64,000 bases of DNA from the NCBI RefSeq assembly GCF_024508315.1, contig NZ_CP101987.1:248001-312000 (forward strand). Direction: 5' to 3'. Position 1 is the stretch's first letter. Every line of letters begins with the position of its first letter. Position numbers and translations under genes: made by a program. Source of the stretch: Cellulomonas xiejunii (GTDB lineage Bacteria; Actinomycetota; Actinomycetes; Actinomycetales; Cellulomonadaceae). Positions 40,207 to 48,233 of this stretch are shown here, piece by piece. The notes under the pieces are model-generated. The model did not search any database. It saw only the letters and a program-made list of their open reading frames with translations, and was not told the origin of the DNA.

Positions 40207-40649
40207 CGACGGACCCGGTGCCGCCGGCCCTCGGCGGGCCGGACCTCGGGCCGCCGGTCCCCGGGCCGCCGGTCCCCGGGCCGCCCGTCCTCGGGCCGCC
40301 GGACCTCGCGCCGCCGGTCCTCGGGCCGCCGGACCTCGCGCCGCCGGTCCTCGGGCCGCCGGACCTCGCGCCGCCGGACCTCGCCGAGCTCGCCGCTGCG
40401 GCGGCGCTCGCGGTGCCCGGTGTCGCCGGCCTGTACCCGGGGGCGTTCGGGGAGATCGCCACCCACCTGCCCGGGCGACGCGTGGCGGGCGTGCGCAGGC
40501 GCAGCACCGCGGACGGCACGTCGATCGACGTGCACGTCGTGGCCCTGCTCGGCGGTGACCTGCGTGAGCTCGCCGCTGCCGTGCACCGCGCCGTGCGTGG
40601 CGCCGTCGGCGGAGAGGTGCACGTCGCCATCGACGACCTCGTGCCCTAG
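40203..40649 (+). CDS. Asp23-like protein with proline-rich repeat
   Basis: This 148-residue protein has an N-terminal proline-rich stretch (about residues 7-60) made of GPPVL, GPPDL and APPVL units in a ten-residue period. A compact domain of about 85 residues follows: LAAAAALAVPGVAGLYPG, then TSIDVHVVALLGGDLRELAAAVHRAVRGAVGGEVHVAIDDL (in outline), with the helix-strand layout of a short Asp23 domain. The ATG overlaps the previous stop (ATGA). The proline-rich part could be a spacer or protein-binding arm at the envelope. Confidence 0.7.
   Translation: MTTDPVPPALGGPDLGPPVPGPPVPGPPVLGPPDLAPPVLGPPDLAPPVLGPPDLAPPDLAELAAAAALAVPGVAGLYPGAFGEIATHLPGRRVAGVRRRSTADGTSIDVHVVALLGGDLRELAAAVHRAVRGAVGGEVHVAIDDLVP
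40230..40380 (+). repeat. 15/30-base tandem repeat coding a proline-rich region
   Basis: Two identical 30-base units (40291-40320 and 40321-40350) and a third with one change (40351-40380) are preceded by degenerate 15-base units (from about 40230). All stay in frame and code GPPDLAPPVL-type decapeptides. Confidence 0.9.
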
Positions 40650-40740
40650 CCGCACCACCGCACCACCGCATCTCCGCACCACCGCATCCCCGGACGACCG
40701 TCCGCCCGCACCACGCACGTCCCGAACCGAGGAGCACCCC

Positions 40741-40920
40741 ATGTCCCTGTCCATTGCCGGTCTGCTGACCGGGCTGCTGCTCGCCCTCGCGGCGGTCGTC
40801 GGCGGCTTCAACGGCTTCCTGCTCGCCCTCGTGCTCGGCGCCGTCGGGTGGCTCGTGGGTGCGGTCGTGGAGGGCCGGATCGACGCGTCCGTCCTCACCG
40901 GCGGTGGTCGCCGTGGCTGA
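40741..40920 (+). CDS. Small membrane protein (DUF2273-like)
   Basis: This 59-residue protein has two hydrophobic helices, GLLTGLLLALAAVVGGFNGFLLALVLGAVGWLVGAVVEG in outline, and a short basic tail. It resembles the DUF2273 proteins that accompany Asp23 and AmaP in Firmicutes and Actinobacteria. The ATG has GAGGAGC seven bases upstream. It probably helps tether Asp23 to the membrane, which is inference from the family. Confidence 0.8.
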   Translation: MSLSIAGLLTGLLLALAAVVGGFNGFLLALVLGAVGWLVGAVVEGRIDASVLTGGGRRG

Positions 40921-40957
40921 CGTCGCCGTGGCTGACGTCGCCGTGGCCGACGTCCCG
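40913..40957 (+). repeat. 15-base tandem repeat over an Asp23 gene start
   Basis: GTGGCTGACGTCGCC occurs twice exactly (40913-40927, 40928-40942), with a third diverged copy (40943-40957). Each unit begins with GTG in frame, so each could serve as a start codon. Confidence 0.85.
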
Positions 40958-41305
40958 CCCGCTACGGCACCCGAGGCGCGCGGCACGCTGACGGTGAGCG
41001 ACCGGGTCGTGCAGAAGGTCGCCCGGGCCGCCGCCTCGCGGGTCCACGGGGTGGTCGAGACGACCTCCGGCCTGCTGGGGCGCGACCTGCCGCACGCGTC
41101 GGCGCACACCCACGGCACGCGCGCGCAGGTCCAGGTGGACGTCGCGCTCGCGTGGCCCGCGCCCGCGGCCGGCACCGCACGGCGGGTACGGGACGCGGTC
41201 GAGGACGCCGTCCTGCGGTACGCCGGGGTCCGGGCCGACCGGGTCGACGTGCGCGTCGTGGCGGTCACCGACCCCGCGCCCCTGGTCGCGGAGCGTGTGC
41301 GATGA
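40913..41305 (+). CDS. Second full Asp23/Gls24 family protein
   Basis: This protein of about 130 residues has an Asp23 domain: GTLTVSDRVVQKVARAAASRVHGVVETTSG, RAQVQVDVALAWPAPAAGTARRVRDAVEDAVLRYAGVRADRVDVRVVAV (both in outline). Its N-terminus consists of VADVA units coded by a 15-base repeat. The GTG at 40913 overlaps the previous gene by eight bases; a GTG at 40904 is an equally possible start. It is the third Asp23-type protein of this operon. Confidence 0.82.
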   Translation: MADVAVADVAVADVPPATAPEARGTLTVSDRVVQKVARAAASRVHGVVETTSGLLGRDLPHASAHTHGTRAQVQVDVALAWPAPAAGTARRVRDAVEDAVLRYAGVRADRVDVRVVAVTDPAPLVAERVR

Positions 41306-41949
41306 GCGCGGCCACCGAGGCGCGCGGCGCCCGGGCCCGGCACGTCGACGCGCCGGTGGGCGCCCCGGCCGCCGACGCGCCCGCAGCGGTCGAGCCCGTG
41401 CCGTTCGCACCGCCCCGCCCGGTCGGGGCCGTCGGCTGGGTCGGCGTCGTCCTGGCCCTGATCGTGCTGGCCGTCGCCGTCGTGCTGGTGCACGACGGGC
41501 TCGTGGCCCTCGGGGTGCTCGGGGGTGAGCCGTGGGTCGTGGCGGCCGCCGACGCGGTCGGCGAGATCAGGCCCACGTGGCAGGTCGCGCTCGTCGGGCT
41601 GGTCCTCGCGCTCGCCGGGCTGCGGCTCCTCGTCATCGCGCTGGCCCGGCGGCGACGCCCGGGGATCCCGCTGGCGGCCGGTGGCGGGCAGTACCTGCTC
41701 GGCGTCGACGTCGCGCGGCTCGCGTCCGGTGCTGCCGCGCAGGTCGACGGCGTGCTCGACGTCCGCAGCACCTGGGGGCGGCGCACCGTCCGGGTCGACG
41801 CGACCACCGACGGCGACGCCGGGACGGACGAGCGCATCCAGGCCGCCGTCACCGAGCGGCTCGGCGCGCTCGCCGACGCCCCGCGCGTGGTCGTGCACAG
41901 CCGGCGCGCGCGCCGTGACGACGACGCGGCGAGCGGCGGTGCGCGGTGA
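41302..41949 (+). CDS. DUF6286-like membrane protein of the Asp23 cluster
   Basis: This 215-residue protein has an Ala/Pro-rich N-terminus, two transmembrane helices (about residues 47-65 and 94-113), and a C-terminal domain of about 90 residues with YLLGVDVARLASGAAAQVDGVLDVRSTWGRRTVRVDATTDG (in outline). It resembles the actinobacterial DUF6286 family found with Asp23 genes; that identification is from memory. The C-terminal domain has an Asp23-like strand order. The ATG overlaps the previous gene as ATGA. Confidence 0.7.
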   Translation: MSAATEARGARARHVDAPVGAPAADAPAAVEPVPFAPPRPVGAVGWVGVVLALIVLAVAVVLVHDGLVALGVLGGEPWVVAAADAVGEIRPTWQVALVGLVLALAGLRLLVIALARRRRPGIPLAAGGGQYLLGVDVARLASGAAAQVDGVLDVRSTWGRRTVRVDATTDGDAGTDERIQAAVTERLGALADAPRVVVHSRRARRDDDAASGGAR

Positions 41950-42527
41950 ACCGCGGGCTGCGCGGGCTGAACCGCGTCGTCGCGTTCGTCGTCGGCCTCC
42001 CCCTGGTCGTCGTGGGCGTCGCCGCCGTGCTGTGGTGGACGGGGACGCTGCGCGACGTGTGGCCGCAGACCCCCGACGTGCTCGACCCCCGGCGGGTCCA
42101 GGAGGTCGTCGACACCGGGTGGTTCGGCGGGGTCGCTGCCGCCTGCGGGGTCGTGCTCGCGCTGCTCGCACTGTGGTGGCTGGCGGCGCACCTCGCGTCG
42201 CCGCGCGTCGGCACCCTGCGGCTGCCCGGGTCGGGTGCGGACGGGCGACTCACGCTGGACGGGTCCGCGCTCGGGGGGCACGTCGCGGAGCAGGCTCGTC
42301 GGTTGCCCGGCGTCGTGGGAGCGCGCAGCGTGATCGACCGCGAGGCGGGACGCCACGTGCTCGTCTCGACGCTGCAGGTCGATCCCGACGCGGACCTGCC
42401 GAGCCTCGCGGACGAGGTGGCCACGCTCGTCACGCGGGCGCGGGACGTCGCGGAGGTCCCCGGTCTGGCGGCACGCACCCGGCTGGCCGTGCGGCGGCGT
42501 GCGGGCGGGAGCCCGCGCGTGCGCTGA
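41946..42527 (+). CDS. AmaP-like alkaline-shock membrane anchor
   Basis: This 193-residue protein has two transmembrane helices (about residues 8-30 and 58-78), separated by an external loop (GTLRDVWPQTPDVLDPRRVQE). A cytoplasmic Asp23-like domain follows, with GRLTLDGSALGGHVAEQARRLPGVVGARSVIDREAGRHVLVSTLQVDPDAD (in outline). This layout is that of AmaP, the anchor that holds Asp23 to the membrane in Staphylococcus. The GTG overlaps the previous stop by four bases. It is last in the operon and convergent with the sigma-factor gene 12 bases away. Confidence 0.72.
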   Translation: MNRGLRGLNRVVAFVVGLPLVVVGVAAVLWWTGTLRDVWPQTPDVLDPRRVQEVVDTGWFGGVAAACGVVLALLALWWLAAHLASPRVGTLRLPGSGADGRLTLDGSALGGHVAEQARRLPGVVGARSVIDREAGRHVLVSTLQVDPDADLPSLADEVATLVTRARDVAEVPGLAARTRLAVRRRAGGSPRVR

Positions 42528-42539
42528 CGGGTGGCCCGG

Positions 42540-43832
42540 TCAGGGCGTCGCCGACCGCGCCTCCGCCAGACGTGCCTGGAGGTGGTGGCGCTCGGCGGTG
42601 TCCGGGACCAGCGTGAGCGCGCGCTCGAGCTCCGCGACGGCGTCCGCGCCGCGGCCCGCGCGCAGCAGCAGCTCACCGCGGACGGCGGGCAGCCGGTGGT
42701 GGTGGGCGAGGGCGTCGTCGAGGCCGTCGAGGACCGCCAGGCCCGCGTCCGGGCCGTCGGCCTCCGCGACCGCGACAGCGCGCGCGAGCCGCACGACCGG
42801 CGAGCCGGTGCGGGTCTCCAGCTGCGCGTAGAGACGCGCGATGACGTCCCACCGGGTGTCGGCCGCGGTCGGGGCCGTCGCGTGCTCGGCCGCCGCGAGC
42901 GCCTGCAGCCGGTGGTCCTCCGCGAGCCCGTCGAGCGCCGGGACGGCGGCCAGCAGCGCGACGCCCTCCCGGATGTCCTCGGTGTGCCAGCGCGCGCGGT
43001 CCTGGTCGGGCAGCAGCACCAGGCGGCCGTCGTCGTCCAGGCGCGCGTCCCGCCGGGAGTGCTGCAGCAGCATCAGCGCGAGCAGCACCCGCACGCGCGG
43101 TGAGCCACCCAGCAGGAGGTCGAGCTCGCGCGTGAGGCGCACGGCCTCGTCGGCCAGGTCGACGCGCAGGCCGCCCGGGACGTCGGCGGGCTGGTACCCG
43201 GCCGTGAACAGCAGGTAGAGCACGGTCGTCACCGCGTCGAGCCGCTCGGCGAGCTGCCCGGGCGGCGGCACGACGAACGGCACGCCCGTGGTCGCCAGCC
43301 GCTTCTTGGCCCGCGTGAGCCGCGCCGACATCGCGGTGTGCTGGACCAGCTGCAGGCGCGCGATGTCGGCGGTCCCCAGCCCGACGACGAACCGCAGCGT
43401 CATCGCGACCCGGTCCGCCGGGGCGAGCGCCGGGTGGCAGCACGTCAGGACGAGGCGCAGCTGCTCGTCGGCGACGTGCGCGCCGGGGTCCTGCGCCGCG
43501 GCGGCCAGTGCGCGCATCTCGTCGTCGACGACCATGAGCGGCTCCTTGCGCCGGTGGACCGCCTGCGCGCGCAGCCGGTCCAGCACCCGGCGGCGCGCGG
43601 ACGTCAGGAGCCACGCCCCGGGGTTGGCGGGCACGCCGTCGCGCGGCCAGGTGCGCGCGGCGGCCTCGAACGCGTCACCCGCCGCGTCCTCGGCCAGGTC
43701 GGGGCTGGCGAACTGCGCGACGAGCAGCGCGACGACGTGCGACCAGTGCGCGCGCCACGCGGCGCCCAGGGCGTGCGTGACGTCCGCCCCCGGCGCGCCG
43801 GTGGACGGGGGCGGCGTCGCGTCCGACCTCAC
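42540..43832 (-). CDS. ECF sigma factor with DUF6596 C-terminal region
   Basis: This 430-residue protein has sigma region 2 (about residues 30-100) with SPDLAEDAAGDAFEAAARTWPRDGVPANPGAWLLTSARRRVLDRLR (in outline). Region 4 (about 125-185) has LTCCHPALAPADRVAMTLRFVVGLGTADIARLQLVQHTAMSARLTRAKKRL (in outline), and a TPR-like C-terminal half of 240 residues follows. This is the YCII-associated ECF group that lacks a classical anti-sigma factor. The GTG start overlaps the YCII gene stop (GTGA), and that pairing is the hallmark of the group. Confidence 0.88.
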   Translation of the reverse strand: MRSDATPPPSTGAPGADVTHALGAAWRAHWSHVVALLVAQFASPDLAEDAAGDAFEAAARTWPRDGVPANPGAWLLTSARRRVLDRLRAQAVHRRKEPLMVVDDEMRALAAAAQDPGAHVADEQLRLVLTCCHPALAPADRVAMTLRFVVGLGTADIARLQLVQHTAMSARLTRAKKRLATTGVPFVVPPPGQLAERLDAVTTVLYLLFTAGYQPADVPGGLRVDLADEAVRLTRELDLLLGGSPRVRVLLALMLLQHSRRDARLDDDGRLVLLPDQDRARWHTEDIREGVALLAAVPALDGLAEDHRLQALAAAEHATAPTAADTRWDVIARLYAQLETRTGSPVVRLARAVAVAEADGPDAGLAVLDGLDDALAHHHRLPAVRGELLLRAGRGADAVAELERALTLVPDTAERHHLQARLAEARSATP

Positions 43833-44170
43833 GGCTCGACGCACTCCCGGATCTCGTGCGTCGTCTCCGGCAGCAGGCGCACCAGGTCGACGAGCGTGCG
43901 CTCGTCGGGCGCCTCGACCAGGTAGAAGCCACCGAGCTGCTCGGTGGTCTCCGCGAAGGGCCCGTCGGTGACGTCGGTGACGTCCCCGGTGTGCCGGACG
44001 GTGCGTGCCGACGCCACCCCGGTGAGGGCCTCGCCCGCGAGGATCGTCACGCCGGCCGCCTGTGCCCGACGAGCGAACTCCTCGTGCCCACGGACGTACC
44101 GGGCGCGCCCTGCGGCGTCGGCGCTGCGGTACGTCTCCTCGTCCTCGTAGACGAGGACCACCAGCTTCAC
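43829..44170 (-). CDS. YCII-domain protein (DGPF type)
   Basis: This 113-residue protein starts KLVVLVYEDEETYRSAD and contains VTDVTDGPFAETTEQLGGFYLVEAPD, the signature of the YCII/DGPF family. It is co-encoded with the ECF sigma factor that follows with a four-base overlap. Such proteins are thought to modulate the sigma factor or act as small enzymes; the mechanism is not settled. The start is the GTG at 44170. It overlaps a shorter relative upstream by four bases. Confidence 0.87.
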   Translation of the reverse strand: MKLVVLVYEDEETYRSADAAGRARYVRGHEEFARRAQAAGVTILAGEALTGVASARTVRHTGDVTDVTDGPFAETTEQLGGFYLVEAPDERTLVDLVRLLPETTHEIRECVEP

Positions 44171-44325
44171 GGTGCACCCACCGTGACGCCGGCCGCGTCG
44201 GGGTCCGCGGTGCGGACCCGGTAGTACCCGCCGAGATGCTCGGTGGTCTCGGCGTACGCGGCCGCCACGTCGAAGTCGGCGTCGGGGTCGCCCCACAGCA
44301 GCAGCAGGTAGGTGGTCGTCGTCAT
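44167..44325 (-). CDS. Mini YCII-like protein, internally shortened
   Basis: This 52-residue frame begins TTTYLLLLWGDPDAD, as a YCII protein does, then passes directly to YAETTEHLGGYYRVRTADPDAAG, the segment that in the next gene follows the DGPF motif. About 45 residues between the first strand and that segment, including DGPF, are missing, and the C-terminal helix is cut short. Four-base overlap with the YCII gene and a normal ATG suggest it is translated. It may be a decaying duplicate or a minimal partner. Confidence 0.55.
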   Translation of the reverse strand: MTTTTYLLLLWGDPDADFDVAAAYAETTEHLGGYYRVRTADPDAAGVTVGAP

Positions 44326-44412
44326 CTCGCCTCCAGCACGTCCCGGGGCACCCACTGTGCCCGTTCACCTCCATGACGCGCGACGACCCGTGATTTCGAC
44401 GGCGTGGCGGCC

Positions 44413-45999
44413 TCAGCGTGTGACGGCGGCACCCCGCGCGACCAGCCCGGCCTTGTCGGACAGCGCGACCTCCTTCATGAGGAAGGCGATCGCGAACCCG
44501 ATGACGCCCAGCGGCACCAGGTACCAGAACGCAGGCGCCAGCGCGTCGGTGTACGCGTCGACGACGATCTCGCGCAGCGACTCCGGCAGCCGCTGGACGA
44601 GCTCGGGCGTCAGGGAGTCGGCGCCGAAGCCCTGCGGGACGTCACCCGGGGGCGCGTCCTTCACGGCGTCGGCCAGCCGGGTCGTGAGGTTCGTGGTGAA
44701 GACGGTGGAGAACACGCTCGTGCCGACCGCCGCGCCGATCTCGCGCAGGAAGTTGTTGGTGGACGTCGCGACACCGACCAGGTCGGGGGCCACGGCGTTC
44801 TGCACGGCGATGACGATGGTCTGCATCACGAAGCCCAGGCCGAGGCCGAGGACGAAGATCATGGCGCCGAACGTCACCATCGAGATGTCGGGCGTCAGCC
44901 GGGTGAGCAGCGCGAGCCCCACGGTCGCGATGCCCATGCCGAGGATCGGGTAGATCTTGTAGCGCCCGCGCGCGGAGATGAGCACGCCGGACCCGAGCGA
45001 GGTGATCATCAGGCCGACCGTCATCGGCAGCATCAGCAGCCCCGCGTCGGTGGCGTCGTACCCGCGTGCCATCTGCAGGAACGTCGGCAGGAACGACAGG
45101 GCCGCGAACATCGTCATGCCGAACAGCAGGGCGATCGTGACGGACACGGAGAACGTGCGGCTGCGGAACAGTCGCAGCGGGATCAGCGGGTCCGCCACCT
45201 TCGTCTCGACGACGAGGAACGCGGCCAGGGCCACGACGGTCAGCACCACGAGGCCAGGGAGCAGCGGGTCGCCCCAGTCGTACCGGCCTTCCGGCGTGAT
45301 GGAGCTCCAGCTGGTGAACAGGACGATGCCGGCGGTCGTGGCCGCCATGAGGACGGCCCCACCGAGGTCGAAGCGTGCGCTCGGCGTGCGCGAGGGCAGC
45401 CGCAGCCGGAACCACGCGACCGCGAGAGCCACGAGCCCGATCGGCACGTTCAGCCAGAAGCACCACCGCCACCCGGGGCCGTCGGTGAACCAGCCGCCCA
45501 GGAGCGGCCCGGCGACCGTCGCGACGCCGAAGACCGCACCCATCGGTCCCATGTACTTGCCGCGGTCCCGCGCGGAGACGATGTCCGCGATGATCGCCTG
45601 GCTGAGGATCACCAGCCCGCCGGCGCCCAGGCCTTGGACGGACCGCCACACGACGAGGTCGGTGAAGCTCTGCGAGAGCGCCGAGCCCGTCGACCCGACG
45701 ACGAAGATCGCCACCGCGAGAAGGAACGGCCGCCGGCGTCCGCGCAGGTCACCGATCTTCCCGTAGATCGGCATGACGATCGCGATCGCCAGCAGGTAGG
45801 CGGTGACGATCCAGCCCTCGTGCTGGGCCGCCCGCAGGTCGCCGACGATCGTGGGCAGCGCGGTGCTCACGACCGACTGGTCGAGGGCCGACAGGAACAT
45901 CGCCGCCAGCAGGGCGCTGAAGATCACGTACACCGTGCGGGGGGACAGGACGAGCTCCGGCTCGCCCGCCGCTGCCGTGGATCGCGTGGTGCTGCTCAT
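44413..45999 (-). CDS. MFS drug exporter, DHA2 family (EmrB/QacA type)
   Basis: This 528-residue transporter has 14 predicted helices. Motif A-like GKIGDLRGRRRPFL follows helix 2, DQSVVSTALPTIVGDL lies in helix 1, and motif C-like GPLLGGWFTD in helix 5. It is expected to export lipophilic cations or drugs with protons. The ATG at 45997-45999 was chosen over a longer frame that overlaps the divergent promoter; GGACCCGTCG precedes it without a strong ribosome site. A long polar insert (about 445-480) lies before the last helix. Confidence 0.88.
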   Translation of the reverse strand: MSSTTRSTAAAGEPELVLSPRTVYVIFSALLAAMFLSALDQSVVSTALPTIVGDLRAAQHEGWIVTAYLLAIAIVMPIYGKIGDLRGRRRPFLLAVAIFVVGSTGSALSQSFTDLVVWRSVQGLGAGGLVILSQAIIADIVSARDRGKYMGPMGAVFGVATVAGPLLGGWFTDGPGWRWCFWLNVPIGLVALAVAWFRLRLPSRTPSARFDLGGAVLMAATTAGIVLFTSWSSITPEGRYDWGDPLLPGLVVLTVVALAAFLVVETKVADPLIPLRLFRSRTFSVSVTIALLFGMTMFAALSFLPTFLQMARGYDATDAGLLMLPMTVGLMITSLGSGVLISARGRYKIYPILGMGIATVGLALLTRLTPDISMVTFGAMIFVLGLGLGFVMQTIVIAVQNAVAPDLVGVATSTNNFLREIGAAVGTSVFSTVFTTNLTTRLADAVKDAPPGDVPQGFGADSLTPELVQRLPESLREIVVDAYTDALAPAFWYLVPLGVIGFAIAFLMKEVALSDKAGLVARGAAVTR

Positions 46000-46204
46000 C
46001 GACGGGTCCTCTCGCGAGCCGAGCACGCGAGACGCAGGGCCGAGCACGTCCCCCCGAGGCTCGCCTCCTGTCGAGTGTCCGCCCGGCCCCGAGGCGCCGC
46101 AACAGACCGCGGGGCGGCCTCCGGGTGCGGGTCGCGGTACCCCGTGCCTACGGTGGCGGACGCCCGGCCACCCCGGGTTCCCCCCCACGAACGAGGAGGC
46201 ACAC

Positions 46205-46771
46205 ATGTCCGACACGGACCTCAGCAGCCGCCGCGTGCTGGCCGTCGTCACCAACTACGGCGTCGAGCAGGACGAGCTCGTCGTCCCGGTGGAGCGCCTG
46301 CGCGCCGACGGTGCGACCGTCGACGTCGCGGCGGTCGACGACGCCCCGATCGAGACGCTCGTCGGCGACAAGGACCCCGGCCGCACCGTGCAGCCCACGA
46401 CGACGCTCGGCGCCGTCGACCCCGACGCGTACGACCTGCTGCTGGTCCCCGGCGGCACCCTCAACGCCGACAGCCTGCGCCTGCAGGGCGAGGCGGTGTC
46501 CCTGGTCAGGGCGTTCGCGTCGTCGGGACGCCCGGTCGCTGCGATCTGCCACGGCCCGTGGCTGCTGGTCGAGGCGGGCCTGGTGCAGGGCAAGCGCCTG
46601 ACGTCGTACCCGTCGCTGACCACCGACGTGCGCAACGCCGGCGGCACCTGGGTCGACGAGGAGGTCGTCGCGGACGACGCGGGCGGGTTCCGGCTCGTCA
46701 CGTCGCGCACCCCGGACGACCTGGACGCGTTCGTGCGTGAGATCGGCGCGGCGCTGTCCGTCACGGTCTGA
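46205..46771 (+). CDS. DJ-1/PfpI family protein
   Basis: This 188-residue protein has the PfpI fold with LLLVPGGTLNADSLR and the nucleophile elbow AAICHGPWLLVEAG, where Cys is the reactive residue, and a C-terminal LVTSRTPDDLDAFVREI. Members act as glyoxalase III-type deglycases, peptidases or chaperones; general stress protection is the usual inference. The ATG has GAGGAGG six bases upstream. It is divergent from the MFS exporter across a 205-base gap. Confidence 0.88.
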   Translation: MSDTDLSSRRVLAVVTNYGVEQDELVVPVERLRADGATVDVAAVDDAPIETLVGDKDPGRTVQPTTTLGAVDPDAYDLLLVPGGTLNADSLRLQGEAVSLVRAFASSGRPVAAICHGPWLLVEAGLVQGKRLTSYPSLTTDVRNAGGTWVDEEVVADDAGGFRLVTSRTPDDLDAFVREIGAALSVTV

Positions 46772-46922
46772 GGGCGGGCCACCCGCCGGCGTGGCCCGGC
46801 CGTCAGCGCGGCGCGAGGCTCACGTTCAGGCGGGTGGCTCGACCCTGCTCGTCGACGGTGGTGTGGACCGCCGAGACGGCAGAGGACTTCCGCCGGGCGC
46901 TCACCGGCCGCAGGATGGCGTC

Positions 46923-47426
46923 ATGCCCCTGGTGAGCGCCGCCCTGCTCCTGCACCACGGTCGCGGCGCCGACGCCCACGTGCTGGTCGCGCACATGGGC
47001 GGCCCGTTCTGGGCACGCAAGCAGGAGCGCGCGTGGTCGTTGCCCAAGGGACTGGTGGAACCGGGGGAGGACGTCGAGACGGCGGCCCGCCGCGAGTTCG
47101 CCGAGGAGCTCGGCGTGCCGCCGCCGGACGGTCCGGCGGTGGACCTCGGCACGTTCCGGTACACCTCCGGCAAGGTCGTGCACGTCCTGGCCGTCGAGGT
47201 CCCGGCCGCGCTCGTCGGGTCCCCTGACGACCCGGCGTGCCCCGACCTGACGACGCGGCCGGGGATCAGCACCGCCCAGGTCGAGTGGCCGCCGCGCTCC
47301 GGCCGACGCATCGACGTGCCCGAGGTGGACCGCGCCGCGTGGTTCCCGGTCGAGCAGGCGCGTCCGCTCCTGGTGGTCGGGCAGCAGCCGGTGCTCGACG
47401 CGCTGCTCGCCGCGACCACCACGTGA
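46923..47426 (+). CDS. NUDIX hydrolase
   Basis: This 167-residue protein has a complete NUDIX box: G-x5-E-x7-REFAEELG (GLVEPGEDVETAARREFAEE in outline), preceded by ERAWSLPKG. The metal-binding Glu residues are intact. It hydrolyses a nucleoside diphosphate linked to another group. The close WSLPKG and HMGGPFWARK context resembles the bacterial NUDIX proteins of the RppH/diadenosine type, but the substrate cannot be fixed. The ATG at 46923 begins the conserved strand at once. Confidence 0.85.
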   Translation: MPLVSAALLLHHGRGADAHVLVAHMGGPFWARKQERAWSLPKGLVEPGEDVETAARREFAEELGVPPPDGPAVDLGTFRYTSGKVVHVLAVEVPAALVGSPDDPACPDLTTRPGISTAQVEWPPRSGRRIDVPEVDRAAWFPVEQARPLLVVGQQPVLDALLAATTT

Positions 47427-47446
47427 GGCCCGACCCGCGACCGACG

Positions 47447-47510
47447 GCGGAAGTGGTCACACCTGCGACCACTTCCCGAGCCCCGGCGGTACGGATGTGA
47501 CCACTTCCGC
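47447..47510. repeat. GTGGTCACA palindrome cluster, copy 2
   Basis: GCGGAAGTGGTCACA (47447-47461) and its perfect reverse complement (47496-47510) flank a 34-base spacer, which contains another inverted partner GACCACTTCC (47467-47476). The core is the same as in the cluster at 3624-3686. Both lie just 3' of a gene in an intergenic gap. Confidence 0.7.
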
Positions 47511-47598
47511 GTCGGATCGCGGTGCCGCGTCACGCACCCGTGCGCAGCTGCTCCATCAGCAGGAAACAGGCGTGGCAAGCGTTCTCCTCCGAGGCGTG

Positions 47599-48198
47599 TC
47601 AGAGGGCGTCGGGACGGCGTTTCTGCGGGTAGGGCGTGCGGCCCCCCGCGAGGTCGGCGACGAAGCCGGCGATGCGACGCGCGCGCGTCTCGGGGCGCTT
47701 GGCCTGCCCGATGCGGGAGATGACCGCGAAGCGGTTGCCGGAGGTCAATGCGTCGAACCAGGCGCGGGCCGCGGGCACCGCGTCGAGCGCCGCCGTCAGG
47801 TCGTCGGGGACCTCGATCGTCGCCGGGCCGCGGTAGGCGGCCTCCCACCGGCCGTCGGCCTGCGCCGCGGTGACCTGGGCGCGGCCCGCGTCCTGCATGC
47901 GGCCCTCCCGCTCCAGGCGCTCGACACGCTCCACGTTGACGGCCGACCACGCGCTGCGGGCACGCCGCGGCGTCATCCGCTGGAAGCTGCTGTGCGCGTC
48001 GCGCCGCCGGGCCTGCCCGTCGATCCACCCGAAGCACAGGGCCTCCTCGACCGCCTGGACGTACGTCAGCGTCGTGACGTCGCCGCCCTTCTTGTGCAGG
48101 ACGAGCCACACGCCCGTCGGCTGGGCGTGGTGCTCGGTCAGCCAGGCGCGCCACGCGGACGCGTCGGGGAGCAGCAGCTCGGGCAGGTCGTCGGCCAC
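47599..48198 (-). CDS. YdeI / OmpD-associated family protein
   Basis: This 199-residue protein matches the YdeI family: AWRAWLTEHHAQPTGVWLVLHKKG, TYVQAVEEALCFGWIDGQARRRD and the C-terminal YdeI helix (KRPETRARRIAGFVADLAGGRTPYPQ). The family is widespread and small; roles in envelope or peptide resistance have been suggested in enterics. The start is GTG at 48198. After the stop the same frame continues open for a further 21 codons (47530-47595). Confidence 0.83.
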   Translation of the reverse strand: MADDLPELLLPDASAWRAWLTEHHAQPTGVWLVLHKKGGDVTTLTYVQAVEEALCFGWIDGQARRRDAHSSFQRMTPRRARSAWSAVNVERVERLEREGRMQDAGRAQVTAAQADGRWEAAYRGPATIEVPDDLTAALDAVPAARAWFDALTSGNRFAVISRIGQAKRPETRARRIAGFVADLAGGRTPYPQKRRPDAL

Positions 48199-48233
48199 GG
48201 CGCCATCCTGCCGCGCACCACCGACACGCGCCC

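Noticed and set aside
46803-46901. Minus-strand peptide ending RATRLNVSLAPR between the PfpI and NUDIX genes
   Set aside because: It looks mildly protein-like, but no start, partner or family could be supported; left unannotated.
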